Positions 22,143-23,378 of a stretch of DNA of 23,378 nt are shown here, piece by piece. Within the stretch, counting starts at the first letter, position 1. The number at the start of each line of letters is the position of its first letter. The notes below the pieces were generated by a model, which was given only the letters and a program-made list of their open reading frames with translations, made no database searches and was not told the DNA's origin. The stretch comes from an uncultured Parabacteroides sp. (GTDB lineage Bacteria > Bacteroidota > Bacteroidia > Bacteroidales > Tannerellaceae). Where the stretch lies: the NCBI GenBank assembly GCA_937894065.1, contig CALCST010000037.1, forward strand, positions 1-23,378. Reading direction: 5' to 3'. The position numbers and the translations under genes are program-made.

Positions 22143-23375
22143 ATGAAAACTATGAATCATTATTTTTCACATACACTGCCAAACGGACTCAGATTGGTAC
22201 ATCTTCCCTCAAAATCAAATGTGGCTTATTGTGGATTTGCAGTAAACGCAGGTACAAGAGATGAGCTTCCGGAGGAATATGGAATGGCGCATTTCGTTGA
22301 ACATATGCTTTTCAAAGGAACAAAGAAAAGAAAAGCATGGCACATTCTGAACAGGATGGAAAATGTTGGTGGTGAGCTGAATGCCTATACAACAAAAGAA
22401 GAGACTTTCGTATATTCCATATTTCTGAAAGAGCATTTTCAAAGAGCTTTGGAACTTCAGGCCGATTTGATTTTCAACTCCATTTTTCCAGAGCATGAGA
22501 TAGAAAAGGAAGTGGATGTCATACTTGATGAGATAAATTCATACGAAGACAGTCCGTCAGAACTGATATTTGACGAATTTGAGAACAAAGTATTTTCTGG
22601 TCATGCACTGGGACATAATATTTTAGGAGACGAGAAATCTCTTCTGACATTCAACTCAAATTCAGGCTGCTCTTTTATGCGCCGATTCTATACACCGGGA
22701 AATATAGTATTATTCTCGATGGGAGATATAAAATTTGACAAAATAGTAAAATGGGCAGATAATTTACTGGGTGTAATTCCTGATTATAAAGCTGAGACTA
22801 ATCGTCAGGCTCCACAAATTGTAGAAGCTTCGCAATCTGTGATAGAGAAAGATACACATCAGGCTCATGTCATAATGGGACAACGTGCTTTCAGTCTCCA
22901 CGACGAACAAAGAATATCATTATTTCTGCTGAACAATATGCTTGGTGGTCCTGGGATGAACAGCCGTCTTAATATTGCTTTACGCGAACGTCACGGATTG
23001 GTGTATAATGTAGAGTCAAATATAACTTCTTATACAGACACAGGTATTGCCAGCATATATTTTGGCACAGATCCGAAAAACAGGGAAAAGGCAACTCGTC
23101 TGGTGTGTCGCGAATTGGAGTCTCTATGCGAAAAGCCGTTGGCCGAAAAAAGTATTGCTGCTGCAAAAAAGCAGCTGATTGGTCAAATTGGTGTAAATAA
23201 TGACAATAAAGAAAGTCTGTTTCTAGGACTGGGAAAAAGCTTCCTGCACTATAACAGATATGATTCTCAGGAAGAAGTGGTGCGACAAATTGAGGCTATC
23301 AGCACAGAAGATATATTTAATGTTGCAAACCAAGTGTTTGCTCCGGACAAACTGTTCAGATTGGTATATTTATAA
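22143..23375 (+). CDS. M16-family zinc metallopeptidase (insulinase/pitrilysin type)
   Basis: A 410-residue peptidase if started at MKTMNHYFSH. The open frame extends back to 22035, but those 36 residues do not fit the family, overlap the PAP2 start and lie upstream of a good -7 box, so I reject them; 22152 (MNHYF) is an alternative. The active-site motif H50-F-V-E53-H54 and the third zinc ligand E130 (VILDEINSYEDSP), 76 residues after H54, are in place, so it should be an active M16B-type subunit. The second half has the inactive-domain pattern NNMLGGPGMNSRLNIALRE and GLVYNVESNITSY (about 265-305). No signal peptide is seen, which suggests a cytoplasmic role; the natural substrate is unknown. 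It ends 3 bases before the window edge. Confidence 0.93.
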   Translation: MKTMNHYFSHTLPNGLRLVHLPSKSNVAYCGFAVNAGTRDELPEEYGMAHFVEHMLFKGTKKRKAWHILNRMENVGGELNAYTTKEETFVYSIFLKEHFQRALELQADLIFNSIFPEHEIEKEVDVILDEINSYEDSPSELIFDEFENKVFSGHALGHNILGDEKSLLTFNSNSGCSFMRRFYTPGNIVLFSMGDIKFDKIVKWADNLLGVIPDYKAETNRQAPQIVEASQSVIEKDTHQAHVIMGQRAFSLHDEQRISLFLLNNMLGGPGMNSRLNIALRERHGLVYNVESNITSYTDTGIASIYFGTDPKNREKATRLVCRELESLCEKPLAEKSIAAAKKQLIGQIGVNNDNKESLFLGLGKSFLHYNRYDSQEEVVRQIEAISTEDIFNVANQVFAPDKLFRLVYL

Positions 23376-23378
23376 TAC

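Overview
The window reads as chromosome of a gut-type Bacteroidales bacterium, Bacteroides-like. The evidence is a SusC/SusD pair with an N-terminal STN domain, its own ECF sigma/FecR anti-sigma pair, a serine-type sulfatase, DUF6057 and DUF6599 family proteins, near absence of Shine-Dalgarno sites, and several matches to the Bacteroidota -7 promoter element TAnnTTTG. I cannot name a species. I see no tRNA, rRNA, CRISPR array, IS element or phage gene.

Layout. (1) 20-1920, plus strand: a Tat-signal DUF362 protein translationally coupled to a secreted DUF6599 protein, closed by a strong terminator. (2) 10489-2119, minus strand: a small polysaccharide-utilisation locus in the order sigma factor, FecR anti-sigma, SusC, SusD, sulfatase. 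It has no glycoside hydrolase or lyase in view. Sigma factor and FecR are separated by an unusual 359-bp gap holding hairpins and a dispersed repeat. (3) 11515-10634, minus: an AraC-family regulator divergent from (4) 11760-14860, plus: a hexuronate operon (SDR fructuronate reductase, UxuA mannonate dehydratase, KdgK kinase) that would take D-fructuronate to KDPG, ending at a clear terminator. The uronate isomerase and KDPG aldolase are not in view. (5) 15026-19031, plus: a polytopic DUF6057 membrane protein, a membrane-anchored beta-propeller protein with one CXXCH haem-binding motif, and a 165-residue protein I do not recognise. (6) 22036-19104, minus: a PAP2 phosphatase with a probable outer-membrane barrel tail, a KdsD-like SIS isomerase without CBS domains, and a PfkB sugar kinase. 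(7) 22143-23375, plus: an M16 zinc peptidase, divergent from the PAP2 gene.

How the genes could work together. The PUL would bind and import a sulfated, probably host-derived, glycan. The STN domain of SusC would signal to FecR and release the sigma factor when substrate is present. The AraC regulator probably controls the adjacent uronate operon. Whether that operon is fed by the PUL is only inference.

The structure least explained by the genes is a family of palindromic intergenic repeats (about 60-155 bp, four copies in about 9.4 kb) at 9742-9896, 11536-11752 (split into two halves around a divergent promoter region), 16784-16876 and 19042-19102 (inverted). The DUF6057/CXXCH-propeller pair is the best candidate here for an undescribed protein system.
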